A DNA stretch of 15,089 bases from Thermohalobaculum sp964576075 (GTDB lineage: Bacteria; Pseudomonadota; Alphaproteobacteria; Rhodobacterales; Rhodobacteraceae), in the NCBI GenBank assembly GCA_964576075.1, contig CAZNTX010000089.1:1-15089 (forward strand). The letters are read 5' to 3'. The notes below the pieces were generated by a model. It saw only the letters and a program-made list of their open reading frames with translations. It ran no database searches and was not told the origin of the DNA. How positions within the stretch are numbered: position 1 is the stretch's first letter; every line of letters starts with the position of its first letter. Shown here piece after piece: positions 1 to 6,927 of the stretch. Made by a program: the position numbers and the translations under genes.

Positions 1-43
1 GGCCGCGCCTCCGCCGCCGCATGCCCCGCCCTCCGAGGTCGCC

Positions 44-1519
44 TCAGACGCCGAGGCAGAGATACTTGATCTCCACGAAGTCCTCGATCCCGTATTTCGA
101 GCCCTCGCGCCCGAGGCCCGACTGCTTCACGCCCCCGAACGGCGCGACCTCGGTGGAGATCAGCCCGGTGTTCACGCCCACCATGCCGTATTCGAGCGCC
201 TCGGCGACGCGCCAGACCCGGCCGAGATCGCGGGCGTAGAAATAGCTCGCCAGGCCGAAGATCGTGTCGTTGGCCTGCGCGATCACGTCGGCCTCGTCCT
301 CGAAGCGGAAGAGCGGCGCGACCGGGCCGAAGGTCTCCTCGCTCGCCACCGCCATCTCCTTGGTGACGCCGGTCAGAACCGTCGGCTCGAAGAAGGTGCC
401 GCCCTTGGCATGGCGCTTGCCGCCGGTGACGACCTCGGCGCCCTTGCCCACGGCATCGGCGATATGCGCCTCGACCTTCTCGAGCGCCGCGGCGTCGATC
501 AGCGGGCCGGCCTTCACCCCCTCCTCGAAGCCGTCGCCGACCGTCAGCCCCTCGCTCGCCCGCGCGAGCTTCTCGGCGAAGGCGTCGTAGACCCCGGCCT
601 GCACGTAGATCCGGTTGGCGCAGACGCAGGTCTGCCCGTTGTTGCGGTATTTCGAGATCATCGCGCCCTCGACCGCGGCATCGAGATCGGCGTCGTCGAA
701 CACGATGAAGGGCGCGTTGCCGCCGAGCTCCAGGCTGATCTTCTTCACCTGATCGGCGCATTGGCGCATGAGAATCCGGCCGACCTCGGTGGAGCCGGTG
801 AAGGTGAGCTTGCGCACCTTGGGGTTCTCGCAGAGCGCGCGGCCGAGCGCCGGCGCGTCGGTCCCGGTGACGACGTTGAGCACCCCCGCCGGCACCCCCG
901 CCCGCTCGGCCAGCACGGCCATGGCGAGCGCGGAGAGCGGCGTCTGCTCCGCGGGTTTGGCGACGAAGCTGCAGCCCGCCGCGAGCGCCGGCGCCACCTT
1001 CCGGGCGATCATCGCGTTGGGGAAGTTCCAGGGCGTGATCGAGCCGACGACGCCCACCGGCTGCTTGATCACCACGATCCGCTTGTCCGGCTGGTGCCCG
1101 GGGATCACGTCGCCGTAGATCCGCTTGGCCTCCTCGGCGAACCATTCGACGAAGCTCGCGCCATAGGCGATCTCGCCCTTCGCCTCGGCATAGGGCTTGC
1201 CCATCTCGGCGGTGAGGATCGCGGCGAGGTCGTCGGCATGCGCGAGCATCAGGTCGTGCCAGCGGCGGAGCACGGCGGCGCGCTCCTTGGCGGTCTTGGC
1301 GGCCCAGGCGGGCTGGGCGGCATAGGCCGCCTCGACGGCGCGGTCCATCTCCGCCACGCCCATATCGGGCACCTCGGCCACCGCCTCGCCGCGGGCGGGG
1401 TTCGTCACCTCGAAGCGCGCGCCGCTGTCGGCGCCGACCCACTCTCCGGCGACGAAGGCGGTCTCGCGGAAGAGCTCGGCATCGGCGAGGCTGGTTTTCA
1501 GATCGGCACGGTCCAGCAT
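44..1519 (-). CDS. gabD: NAD(P)-dependent succinate-semialdehyde dehydrogenase (GabD type)
   Basis: A 491-residue cytosolic aldehyde dehydrogenase, the usual length for GabD. The family oxidises succinate semialdehyde to succinate, the last step of GABA and gamma-hydroxybutyrate breakdown. Visible marks are TPWNFP at 162-167, the cofactor-binding FTGSTEVG near 240-247, the general-base glutamate E264 in LELGG, and the catalytic cysteine C298 in NNGQTCVCANR. A second cysteine, C300, makes the C-x-C pair that acts as a redox switch in some SSADHs. The C-terminal part has the family's EETFGP and PFGGVKQSGLGREG. A strong GAGGAGGA Shine-Dalgarno lies about 6-7 nt before the ATG at 1519, fixing the start. 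It follows the alpha-hydroxy-acid enzyme by 56 nt on the same strand, so co-transcription is likely. Exact aldehyde substrate is inferred; a related semialdehyde, such as glutarate semialdehyde, cannot be excluded. Confidence 0.9.
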   Translation of the reverse strand: MLDRADLKTSLADAELFRETAFVAGEWVGADSGARFEVTNPARGEAVAEVPDMGVAEMDRAVEAAYAAQPAWAAKTAKERAAVLRRWHDLMLAHADDLAAILTAEMGKPYAEAKGEIAYGASFVEWFAEEAKRIYGDVIPGHQPDKRIVVIKQPVGVVGSITPWNFPNAMIARKVAPALAAGCSFVAKPAEQTPLSALAMAVLAERAGVPAGVLNVVTGTDAPALGRALCENPKVRKLTFTGSTEVGRILMRQCADQVKKISLELGGNAPFIVFDDADLDAAVEGAMISKYRNNGQTCVCANRIYVQAGVYDAFAEKLARASEGLTVGDGFEEGVKAGPLIDAAALEKVEAHIADAVGKGAEVVTGGKRHAKGGTFFEPTVLTGVTKEMAVASEETFGPVAPLFRFEDEADVIAQANDTIFGLASYFYARDLGRVWRVAEALEYGMVGVNTGLISTEVAPFGGVKQSGLGREGSKYGIEDFVEIKYLCLGV

Positions 1520-1575
1520 GGGGGGTCCTCCTCGGGTCTCGTTTCCCTTTCACCTCTGCCGCTCGCGCCCTCGGG

Positions 1576-2751
1576 TCAAGAGCCCTGCGGCAACTCCGGC
1601 GCGGCGGGGCCGGTCGCCATCAGCCGGTCGGGGCCCATCTCGGAGAGTCGCCGCAGGCCGAGAAGCGCCATGTCGCGGTCCACCTCCTCGGCGAGGATTT
1701 CGATGGCGCGGGCGACGCCGGCCTCCCCCCCGAGCGCCGCGGCATAGAGGAAGGGCCGGCCGACGAACACGAAGGCCGCGCCGAGGCCGAGCGCCTTGAG
1801 CACGTCCGTCCCCCGCAGGAGGCCGCTGTCGAGGATCACCGGCGTGCCCGGCACCCGCGCCACCGTCGCGGCGAGGGTGCGCAGCGGCGAGACCGCCCCG
1901 TCGAGCTGCCGCCCGCCATGGCTCGAGAGCCAGACCGCGTCCGCCCCCTCGCCGACGGCGATCGCCGCATCCTCGGGCGAGACCATCCCCTTGACGACGA
2001 GCCGCCCCGCCCAGTGCCGTCGGATGAGCCGGATATGCGCCCAGGAGAGATGCGCCCGCCGCCCGAAATCCCGCGCGACGCGGGCCGAGAGGATCGGCGC
2101 GCCGCGCTCGGCATGGGAGTTCTCGAAATGCGGCATGCCGTGGCGCGCGAGCGTCCGCAGGAAGGTCCCGACGCTCCAGGCCGGCCGCGCCGCGCCCTGC
2201 AGGAAGAGCCGCAGCGTCGGGCGCACCGGGGAGGAGAAGCCGGCGCGGCGGTAGTGCTCCGGGTTGCCGGCGACGGGCAGGTCCACGGTGACGACGAGCG
2301 TGCCGTAGCCCGCCGCCGCCACCCGGTCGAGAAGCCGGGCGATGCGGTCCTCCTCGCCGGGCACATAGGCCTGGAACCACGCCTCCGGGTTCGCCGCGGC
2401 GACGTCTTCGAGCCGGGTCAGCGCCGTGCCGGAGCAGACCATCGGGATCCCGGCCGCCCCCGCCGCCCTGGCGAGCGCGATGTCGCCGCGATAGGCCGAG
2501 AGCGCCGTCATCCCCATGGGCGCGATGCCGAAGGGCTGCGCCCAGTCCCGCCCGAGGAGCGGCGTCGCGGCGCTGCGCTCGGCGACGCCCACGAGCACCC
2601 TGGGCAGGAAGCCGAGGGCCGCGAGCGCCGCGCGCCCATCCGCCATCGAGGCGCCCCGCTCGGTCTCGCCCGAGGCATAGGCGAAGACCGGCCGGGGCAG
2701 GAAGCGCCGGGCCCGCGGCTCGAGATCCTCGAGCGCCTCCACCCCGCGCAT
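1576..2751 (-). CDS. FMN-dependent alpha-hydroxy-acid oxidase/dehydrogenase
   Basis: A 391-residue TIM-barrel flavoenzyme of the glycolate oxidase / L-lactate dehydrogenase family, which oxidises alpha-hydroxy acids to 2-keto acids. Numbering from the ATG at 2751 runs nearly parallel to spinach glycolate oxidase. Recognisable residues are Y25, Y129 in FQAYV, D157 in TVD, K254 in VVKG, the catalytic pair H278 and R281 in SSHGGRQLD, and GRPF at 331-334. Two usually conserved arginines are changed: the GxRE position is proline 164 (CCG codon), and DGGxRRG reads DSGLLRG with leucine 312. The segment HGMPHFENS places it in a lactate-dehydrogenase-like subgroup. ATG 2751 gives the family's usual N-terminal length. 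A GTG at 2772 has an AGGA about 10 nt upstream and would add seven residues. It is the first gene before gabD. The substrate cannot be read from sequence, and the two changes may mean an altered one. Confidence 0.85.
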   Translation of the reverse strand: MRGVEALEDLEPRARRFLPRPVFAYASGETERGASMADGRAALAALGFLPRVLVGVAERSAATPLLGRDWAQPFGIAPMGMTALSAYRGDIALARAAGAAGIPMVCSGTALTRLEDVAAANPEAWFQAYVPGEEDRIARLLDRVAAAGYGTLVVTVDLPVAGNPEHYRRAGFSSPVRPTLRLFLQGAARPAWSVGTFLRTLARHGMPHFENSHAERGAPILSARVARDFGRRAHLSWAHIRLIRRHWAGRLVVKGMVSPEDAAIAVGEGADAVWLSSHGGRQLDGAVSPLRTLAATVARVPGTPVILDSGLLRGTDVLKALGLGAAFVFVGRPFLYAAALGGEAGVARAIEILAEEVDRDMALLGLRRLSEMGPDRLMATGPAAPELPQGS

Positions 2752-2951
2752 GCGCCGGGACAGCCCGCTCACGCCCCGCCGATCCTGCTCGAAACGGTCG
2801 GAATCGCCGGATTCGGGCCGGTTTCGTTGACAAATGGCGGCAACTGTGGCAGCCCCCACGGCAACGGGGCCAGTGCGGGCCCCGCCTCCGGGCCGCGTGA
2901 CGCTGCGGCCGTTCGAGCCGCCAGCCACATGCTGCCAACGCGAAGGTTCCC
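2752..2951. promoter_or_regulatory. Divergent promoter region between the hydroxy-acid oxidase and the DEAD-box helicase
   Basis: This 200-nt gap separates two genes read outward in opposite directions, so it should hold both promoters. On the plus strand TTGACA at 2827-2832 is a perfect -35 consensus, but no good -10 sits 16-18 nt downstream, which is common in this group. On the minus strand TTGTCA at 2828-2833 could serve as a -35 toward the oxidase, again without a clear -10. The stretch around 2790-2840 is less GC-rich than its surroundings. The helicase has a GAAGG ribosome-binding site at 2942-2946, 5 nt before its ATG. Confidence 0.45.
2790..2826. repeat. Imperfect palindrome, candidate operator
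   Basis: The left arm (2790-2805) begins CGAAAC and ends GAATC. The right arm (2810-2826) begins GATTC and ends GTTTCG. The arms are separated by GCCG. With one bulged G at 2821, about 14 of 16 positions pair, plus one G-T. The palindrome ends exactly where the TTGACA hexamer starts and lies 18 nt or more upstream of the oxidase start. An operator for a repressor of the hydroxy-acid operon is the natural guess. A leader hairpin in the minus-strand mRNA is the alternative. No regulator gene lies in the window. Confidence 0.4.
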
Positions 2952-4451
2952 ATGCCGTTCACCGACCTCGGTCTCGACGCAGACCTCCTCAAGGCCATCG
3001 AAGAATCGGGCTATACCGAGCCCACCCCGATCCAGGCCGCCGCCATCCCCCATGCGCTGAAGGGCAAGGACGTCCTCGGCATCGCCCAGACGGGGACGGG
3101 CAAGACCGCCTCCTTCACCCTGCCCATGATCCACATGCTCGCCAAGGGCCGGGCCCGCGCGCGGATGCCGCGCAGCCTCATCCTCTGCCCGACGCGCGAG
3201 CTCGCCGCCCAGGTCTCGGAGAACTTCGAGAAATACGGGAAGTATCATAAGCTCTCGATGGCGCTCCTGATCGGCGGCGTCAACTTCAACCAGCAGGACA
3301 AGCTGATCGACCGCGGCGTCGACGTCCTGATCGCCACCCCCGGCCGCCTGCTCGACCATTTCGAGCGCGGCAAGCTGATGCTCACCGGCATCCAGATCAT
3401 GGTGGTCGACGAGGCCGACCGGATGCTCGACATGGGCTTCATCCCCGACATCGAGCGCATCTTCGGCCTCACCCCCTTCACCCGGCAGACGCTGTTCTTC
3501 TCCGCCACCATGGCGCCCGAGATCACGCGCATCACCGACACCTTCCTCCAGGCGCCCGAGCGCGTCGAGGTCGCCCGCCAAGCCTCGGCGGCGGAGACGG
3601 TGACCCAGCGCGTCGCCCCCTTCAAGCCCTCCGCCCGCGACACGGCCGACCGCGAGAAGCGCGACTGCCTGCGCAAGCTGATCCGCGACGAGGGCGCGGC
3701 GCTCACCAACGCCATCATCTTCTGCAACCGCAAGCGCGATGTCGGCGTGCTCCACAAGTCGCTCGTGAAGCACGGCTTCAACGCCGGCGCGATCCACGGC
3801 GATCTCGAGCAGTCGGTCCGGATGGCGACGCTCAACGGCTTCCGGGACGGCGAGATCGCGCTCCTCGTCGCGTCGGACGTCGCCGCCCGCGGGCTCGACA
3901 TCCCGAGCGTGAGCCACGTCTTCAATTTCGACGTGCCGACGCATCCCGAAGACTATGTCCACCGCATCGGCCGCACCGGCCGCGCCGGCCGCTCGGGCAC
4001 GGCGATCACCCTCTGCGCGCCGTCCGACGAGAAATACCTCGAGAAAATCGAGGAGCTCCTCGGCCAACCGATCCCCCGCGCGGAGACCGTCGCCGGCAGC
4101 GCCGAGCCCGCCGCGCCCCGCGAACGGGACCGCCCGCGCGGCGGCCGCTCGCGCCAGGAGAAGACCGAGCGCCCCCGCGCCGAGGAGCAGCCCGCCGGGA
4201 GCGGCGGCGGCAAGTCCCGCAGCGGCGGCCGCGGCCGCGGCGGCGGCCGGCGGGAGTCGGACCAGCCGGTGGTGGGTCTCGGCGACCACGTCCCGGCCTT
4301 CTTGCTCCGCGAGGTCAAGATCAAGAAGACCGCGCCGAAGAAGAGCTCCAAGGCCGCCAAGGCCACCGAGACCGACCCCGACCGCGCGGATGCCGAAACC
4401 GCAGTCGAGGTCGAGATCGCGGAGCCCAAATCCGAGAGCAAGGCCGCCTGA
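2952..4451 (+). CDS. DEAD-box ATP-dependent RNA helicase, RhlE-like
   Basis: A 499-residue cytosolic RNA helicase that unwinds structured RNA using ATP. The full motif set is present: Q motif GYTEPTPIQ (20-28), motif I AQTGTGKT (45-52), Ia PTRELA (80-85), GG at 108-109, TPGR (129-132), DEAD (153-156), SAT (184-186), motif IV IIFCNRK (255-261), and motif VI HRIGRTGR (337-344). Residues 380-440 form a disordered Arg/Gly-rich tail with RG repeats, likely RNA-binding. It is followed by VGLGDHVPAFLLREV (441-455), which I recall as a recurring C-terminal element of alphaproteobacterial DEAD-box proteins, and a charged Lys/Glu end. GAAGG lies 5 nt before the ATG. It stands alone on the plus strand, divergent from the oxidase and convergent with rnj. 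RhlE is the best subgroup match, but other rhl/dbp assignments are possible, so no symbol is given. Confidence 0.93.
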   Translation: MPFTDLGLDADLLKAIEESGYTEPTPIQAAAIPHALKGKDVLGIAQTGTGKTASFTLPMIHMLAKGRARARMPRSLILCPTRELAAQVSENFEKYGKYHKLSMALLIGGVNFNQQDKLIDRGVDVLIATPGRLLDHFERGKLMLTGIQIMVVDEADRMLDMGFIPDIERIFGLTPFTRQTLFFSATMAPEITRITDTFLQAPERVEVARQASAAETVTQRVAPFKPSARDTADREKRDCLRKLIRDEGAALTNAIIFCNRKRDVGVLHKSLVKHGFNAGAIHGDLEQSVRMATLNGFRDGEIALLVASDVAARGLDIPSVSHVFNFDVPTHPEDYVHRIGRTGRAGRSGTAITLCAPSDEKYLEKIEELLGQPIPRAETVAGSAEPAAPRERDRPRGGRSRQEKTERPRAEEQPAGSGGGKSRSGGRGRGGGRRESDQPVVGLGDHVPAFLLREVKIKKTAPKKSSKAAKATETDPDRADAETAVEVEIAEPKSESKAA

Positions 4452-4485
4452 CCCACCGCCCCCGGACCGGTGCGCCGCCCCGACG

Positions 4486-4515
4486 AGACGGCGTCCGCCG
4501 AGGAGCGCGCCGTCT
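4486..4515 (+). terminator. Candidate transcription-stop hairpin after the helicase
   Basis: AGACGGCG (4486-4493) and CGCCGTCT (4508-4515) form a perfect 8-bp stem with a 14-nt loop, 35 nt after the helicase stop codon. A second, weaker stem follows (TGGCCC and GGGCCA near 4515-4539). There is no T tract, so it is not a classical intrinsic terminator. It may only stabilise the mRNA 3' end. Confidence 0.3.
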
Positions 4516-4747
4516 GGCCCCGGCCGAAGATCGGGCCAAGGCGGGAGAAGCCGGATCGTCTGCCCGGCAAGACCGCGGCCCGGCCGAGCCGGCAAAAGCC
4601 GACGCTGATCCGGATCGTCGACGGTCGGCATCCTCCGCGCCCGCGGGAGGCCCGGCATCGCCCTCGCGCCGATGGCCGGCAATGCCGGTCTCTTCGAGGT
4701 CGCGGCTTTCGTGCCCGCGCGCGACGCCGAGGGAGCAGGGTCGCGGA

Positions 4748-4945
4748 CCGGATCTCGTCGGCCCGCTCGGCGTCCCGGTGCTCGACACGCTCGGCGACCA
4801 ACACCTCGTCCGGACCGGCGGCAGGCCGCTCAGCGAGCGCAGCCCGATCGTCGTCACCGCCGGCATCGCCTTCGGCGAGCGGCCGAGCGTCTTCGGCGAC
4901 GCCAAGACGACCAAGGTGCGCTTCGACCCCCTTGCCCGCCCGTGC
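4748..4945 (+). pseudogene. Fragment of IS21-family transposition helper ATPase (IstB-like), decayed
   Basis: About 66 codons on the plus strand have nearly 100% G/C at third positions and more A/T at second positions, the mark of real coding sequence. The translation includes VPVLDTLGD, then LSERSPIVVTAGIAFGERPSV, then FGDAKTT. From memory this follows the C-terminal half of IstB: Walker B LDELGY, YERTSVIVTTNLAFGEWPSV, FGDAKMTTALLDRL. The Walker B acidic pair DE reads DT, several residues between the TGG and SER segments are missing, and similarity fades after about 4945. The N-terminal ATP-binding part and istA are absent. The reading stays open toward rnj, but only because of composition. 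I infer a relic of an IS21-type insertion. It could not encode a working protein. Confidence 0.6.
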
Positions 4946-5020
4946 GAGGGTCGTGCCCAGACGCGTTCGCACCCCGGTCATGCGCCGACGGCTCCGGGAC
5001 TCCCGGGCTGCCGCAGCGAC

Positions 5021-5077
5021 GTCCCTCTCAAGAGGGACCAAATCGCATGCCGCCTTGCGGGTGACTTTTGCGCCCCG
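5021..5077 (+). mobile_element. Possible right-end remnant of an IS21-family element
   Basis: A perfect hairpin (GTCCCTC, loop TCAA, GAGGGAC; 5021-5038) runs into two related 19-nt stretches 25 nt apart. These are 5034-5052 (GGGACCAAATCGCATGCCG) and 5059-5077 (GGGTGACTTTTGCGCCCCG), which share the GGG start, a central T-x-GC and the CCG end (9 of 19 positions). IS21-type elements carry several end repeats of this style downstream of istB, as I remember them. The position, about 75 nt past the istB-like fragment, fits. No matching left end or target duplication was found. Confidence 0.4.
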
Positions 5078-5112
5078 CTCGGACCGCCGACCGCTCCGTG
5101 CCGCGCAGGACA

Positions 5113-5136
5113 GCGCCCCCCCCAACCGAGGGGCGC
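5113..5136 (-). terminator. Candidate 3' hairpin after rnj
   Basis: GCGCCCC (5113-5119) pairs with GGGGCGC (5130-5136) across a 10-nt loop, about 105 nt beyond the rnj stop codon. It lacks a T run on the minus strand, so termination here is only a guess. It could be the end of the long nuo-birA-coaX-rnj transcript. Confidence 0.25.
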
Positions 5137-5241
5137 GGGGCGGGCGGCGCCATTCGGTGGGGCCGGTCCGGACTCGCCCCCGTCGGCCCGGCTCGGCGTG
5201 TTGCGAGGCGCCCCGGAGGCCGGGATTGGCGGATCGCGGGG

Positions 5242-6927
5242 TCAGTCCTCGTCTTCGAGGCGGGTGACGATGGGGGTGACCACGGGCTTCTTGCCCCAAT
5301 AGCGGGCGCAGACGCGGCGGACGGCCTTGGCGGCGAGGTCCTCGATGGAGGCATCGGCGCGGCGGAGCTTGGAGGGGGCGTCCTCGATGGCGTCGTCCAC
5401 CGCCTCGGCGAGCATGTCCTCGAGGGGCGCGGGCCAGCCCTTGGCCTCCTGCGGGCCGCCGATCACGCGGACCTCCGGATCGGCGATCAGCTCGCCCTCC
5501 TCGTCAACCACGACCGCCACCACCACATGGCCCTGGCGCGCCATCTTGAGGCGGTCGCGGATCACGCCGTCGAGGGCGCCGACCTGCGTCGTCCCATCGA
5601 GATAGATGCGGCCGGTCTCCACCTCGTCGACCACGCCGGGCGCATTGCCGTCGAGGCGCACCACAGAGCCGTTGGGCGCGACCACGGAATGCGCCGCGCC
5701 CCAGTCCCGCCCCCATTTGGCGTGCTCGACGAGATGGCGGTGCTCGCCGTGGATCGGGACCGAGACCTTGGGCTTGAGCGCGCCGTAGATCCGCTCGAGA
5801 TCGTCGCGGCGGGCATGGCCGGAGACGTGGATGCGCTCCATGTCGCCGTCGATCACGCGGATGCCCTGCTCGGAGAGGCGGTTGTAGAGGCGGTAGATGC
5901 CGGCCTCGTTGCCGGGGATCGTCTTCGAGGAGAAGAGCACCGTGTCGCCGTCCCTCAGCTTCACCGTCGGGTGGCTGCCCTGGGCGATGCGGGCGAGCGC
6001 GGCGCGCGCCTCGCCCTGGCTGCCGGTGACGAGGTAGAACAGGTTCTCCGCGGGGATGTCGCCGGCCTGATCGTCCGGCACGACCTTGGGGAAGTCCTTG
6101 AGCTGGCCGGTCTCGACGGCGACCTCGATCATCCGGCGCATGGCGCGGCCGACCACGACGATGGAGCGGCCCACATCGGAGGCCGCGCTGGCCAGCGTGC
6201 GCAGGCGGGCGACGTTGGAGGCGAAGGAGGTGGCGGCCACGGCACCCGGCGCCTGCTTGATCAGGCGGCGCAGATTGGGGGTGATCTCCGCCTCGCTGCC
6301 CGCATTGCCGGCGAGGAAGACGTTGGTCGAGTCGCAGGCGAGCGCGAGCACGCCCTCCTTCCCGAGCCGCTCGTAGGGGGCGAGATCGTAGGGATCGCCG
6401 AGTTGCGGATCCGGATCGAGCTTGAAGTCCCCGGAATGGACGACCGTGCCGTGGCGCGTGCGGATCGCGAGCATCGAGGCTTCCGGGATCGAATGGGTGA
6501 TCGGCAGGAAGGTGACCTCGAACCCGCCGGCCGAGACCGGCTCGCCCGCGCCGATCTGGCGCACGCTCTTCGGGCTCTGCCCCGCCTCCTCCAGCTTGCG
6601 GCGCACGAGCTCGGCGGTGAAGGGCCGGGCATAGATGGGCGCGCCGATCTCCGCCCAGAGATGGGGGATCGCGCCGATATGGTCCTCATGGGCGTGGGTG
6701 AGGAAGAGGCCCTTCACCCGCTTGGAGATCTGGCGGAGATAGGAGATGTCGGGCAGGACGAGCTCGACCCCCGGCGCGGTCTCCATATCGCCGAAGCCGA
6801 TGCCGAAATCGACGGCGATCCATTCGGCGCCGGAGCCGCGGCCGAGGCCGTAGAGATAGCAGTTCATCCCGATCTCGCCCGCGCCCCCGAGGGCGACGTA
6901 GACGAGTTCGCTCTTATGATCGGTCAT
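5242..6927 (-). CDS. rnj: Ribonuclease J
   Basis: A 561-residue metallo-beta-lactamase/beta-CASP ribonuclease, normal length for RNase J, which combines endonuclease and 5'-3' exonuclease activity in RNA processing and decay in the cytosol. The signature HAHEDH lies at 78-83. Further metal-site residues are H145 (THS) and D167 (SGDFK). The beta-CASP part has ACDSTN near 197-202, GSQGEA (301-306) and HVSGHARRDDL (366-376). IHGEHRHL (391-398) supplies the last metal-site histidine. Residues from about 460 on form the C-terminal domain, ending in the acidic LEDED. The ATG at 6927 overlaps the coaX stop region by 14 nt, with an AGG about 7 nt upstream inside coaX, so translation is probably coupled. 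It is the last gene of the long minus-strand run and faces the helicase gene across the convergent gap. Confidence 0.95.
   Translation of the reverse strand: MTDHKSELVYVALGGAGEIGMNCYLYGLGRGSGAEWIAVDFGIGFGDMETAPGVELVLPDISYLRQISKRVKGLFLTHAHEDHIGAIPHLWAEIGAPIYARPFTAELVRRKLEEAGQSPKSVRQIGAGEPVSAGGFEVTFLPITHSIPEASMLAIRTRHGTVVHSGDFKLDPDPQLGDPYDLAPYERLGKEGVLALACDSTNVFLAGNAGSEAEITPNLRRLIKQAPGAVAATSFASNVARLRTLASAASDVGRSIVVVGRAMRRMIEVAVETGQLKDFPKVVPDDQAGDIPAENLFYLVTGSQGEARAALARIAQGSHPTVKLRDGDTVLFSSKTIPGNEAGIYRLYNRLSEQGIRVIDGDMERIHVSGHARRDDLERIYGALKPKVSVPIHGEHRHLVEHAKWGRDWGAAHSVVAPNGSVVRLDGNAPGVVDEVETGRIYLDGTTQVGALDGVIRDRLKMARQGHVVVAVVVDEEGELIADPEVRVIGGPQEAKGWPAPLEDMLAEAVDDAIEDAPSKLRRADASIEDLAAKAVRRVCARYWGKKPVVTPIVTRLEDED

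Larger units (their letters stand above)
4452..5241. other. 790-nt convergent intergenic region without an intact gene
   Basis: This gap lies between the 3' ends of the helicase and rnj. No reading frame here is both intact and gene-like along its length. It contains a hairpin just after the helicase (4486-4515), a coding-like fragment resembling the C-terminal part of IS21 IstB (4748-4945), a hairpin with repeats that look like an IS21 right end (5021-5077), and a GC-rich hairpin before the rnj stop (5113-5136). Codon-position bias typical of coding DNA appears only in short patches, in different frames, as expected of decayed genes. Confidence 0.6.

Noticed and set aside
410..1747. Long plus-strand open frame opposite gabD
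   Set aside because: It is codon-aligned antisense to gabD, with Arg/His/Asp/Gly-rich composition typical of GC-rich mirror frames. It has no motifs.
1550..2998. Second minus-strand open frame over the hydroxy-acid oxidase
   Set aside because: It is Arg/Ala/Gly-rich, without domains, and overlaps a frame with clear FMN-enzyme motifs.
4591..4680. Phrase KPTLIRIVDGRHPPRPREA, faintly like P27-family phage terminase small subunits
   Set aside because: The match is short and only from memory. The frame quickly turns Arg-rich, and no other phage genes are nearby.
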